A stretch of 6,042 nucleotides of DNA, from the NCBI GenBank assembly GCA_030147435.1, contig JASKZX010000085.1:1-6042 (forward strand). The letters are read 5' to 3'. Positions 5,851-6,042 of the stretch are shown here, in pieces (the first letter of the stretch is position 1; each line of letters opens with the position of its first letter). The DNA is from Savagea sp. Its GTDB lineage: Bacteria > Bacillota > Bacilli > Bacillales_A > Planococcaceae. The notes under the pieces are model-generated. The model saw nothing but the letters and a program-made list of their open reading frames with translations, ran no database searches and was not told the origin of the DNA. Position numbers and translations under genes: made by a program.

Positions 5851-6042
5851 ATGAGAAAAGTCGTTCAAGCACCAATGGCAGGAGTGACGACACCAGAATT
5901 TGTCGCTCATTGCTCAGAGGCAGGGGCACTCGGTTCATTAGGCGCGGGATATATGACAGGTGAGGCAACATATGAGGCGATTGCAAAAATTCAGTCGATG
6001 ACATCAGCACCGTTCAGTGTGAATTTATTCGTACCGGAAGAA
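5851..6042 (+). CDS. Nitronate monooxygenase-like flavoprotein, N-terminal part (runs off right edge)
   Basis: The 64 visible residues start [20 protein letters not shown] and continue with [17 protein letters not shown] and [30 protein letters not shown] and FxVNLFV at these spacings are the signature of the 2-nitropropane dioxygenase/nitronate monooxygenase TIM-barrel family (FMN-binding; B. subtilis YrpB-like), which oxidises alkyl nitronates. The active-site half and most FMN contacts lie off the window. ATG 5851 is preferred because AAGGA (5840-5844) sits 6 nt upstream; an in-frame ATG at 5845 touches the ribosome binding site. The 20-nt gap after the NhaC-type gene, with no terminator or promoter, places it in the T-box operon. 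FMN-dependent reductases of the same fold, such as FabK, are an alternative. Confidence 0.87.
   Translation, partial: MRKVVQAPMAGVTTPEFVAHCSEAGALGSLGAGYMTGEATYEAIAKIQSMTSAPFSVNLFVPEE

Overview
The window looks like a chromosomal segment of a low-G+C Gram-positive bacterium of the Bacillaceae type (Bacillus/Anoxybacillus-like; the genus is a guess). Supporting signs are strong AGGAGG-type ribosome binding sites, a QueC with Bacillus-like length and motifs, a T-box leader, a preQ1-I riboswitch, a PcrA/UvrD-type helicase with a PcrA-like C-terminal module, and frequent TTG/GTG starts. No mobile element, CRISPR array, tRNA or rRNA gene was found.

Left part, minus strand (1-1841). Reading leftwards from 1841 there are two transcription units. 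The first holds a small Gly-rich membrane protein (1389-1841) and, 12 nt on, a 96-aa acidic DUF2653/YxcD-like protein (1086-1376), closed by a strong intrinsic terminator (1042-1079). The second is the queuosine-precursor unit: a 5' leader with three tiny hairpins, a preQ1-I riboswitch aptamer (about 971-936) whose tail contains the queC Shine-Dalgarno, queC starting at TTG 925, and queD (start 269, continuing off the left edge), coupled through a TAATG stop/start overlap.

Centre, plus strand (1968-4127). After a 126-bp divergent intergenic region lies a 719-aa superfamily 1A DNA helicase (UvrD/PcrA/Rep group) with all the motifs and a C-terminal Tudor-like segment resembling the PcrA RNA-polymerase-binding module.

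Right part, plus strand (4128-6042). Just after the helicase stop is a promoter (TTGACA, 17 bp, TACGAT) and a T-box leader (to about 4420) with a recognisable Stem I, Stem III, T-box sequence and terminator. The best specifier codon is TAC (Tyr), and the discriminator-pairing base (UGGU) fits a tRNA with A73. It controls a 460-aa NhaC-family carrier (best start TTG 4448) and, 20 nt further, the beginning of a nitronate monooxygenase-like flavoprotein (5851 to the right edge). The natural reading is a tyrosine-responsive transporter operon carrying a flavin oxidoreductase.

The most noteworthy points are two RNA-sensing leaders (preQ1 and Tyr-tRNA) that each precede a gene with a TTG start, the unusually compact tyrosine-type T-box (no room for Stem II or IIA/B), an internal near-copy of the T-box motif inside Stem I, and the nitronate monooxygenase downstream of a T-box-controlled carrier.
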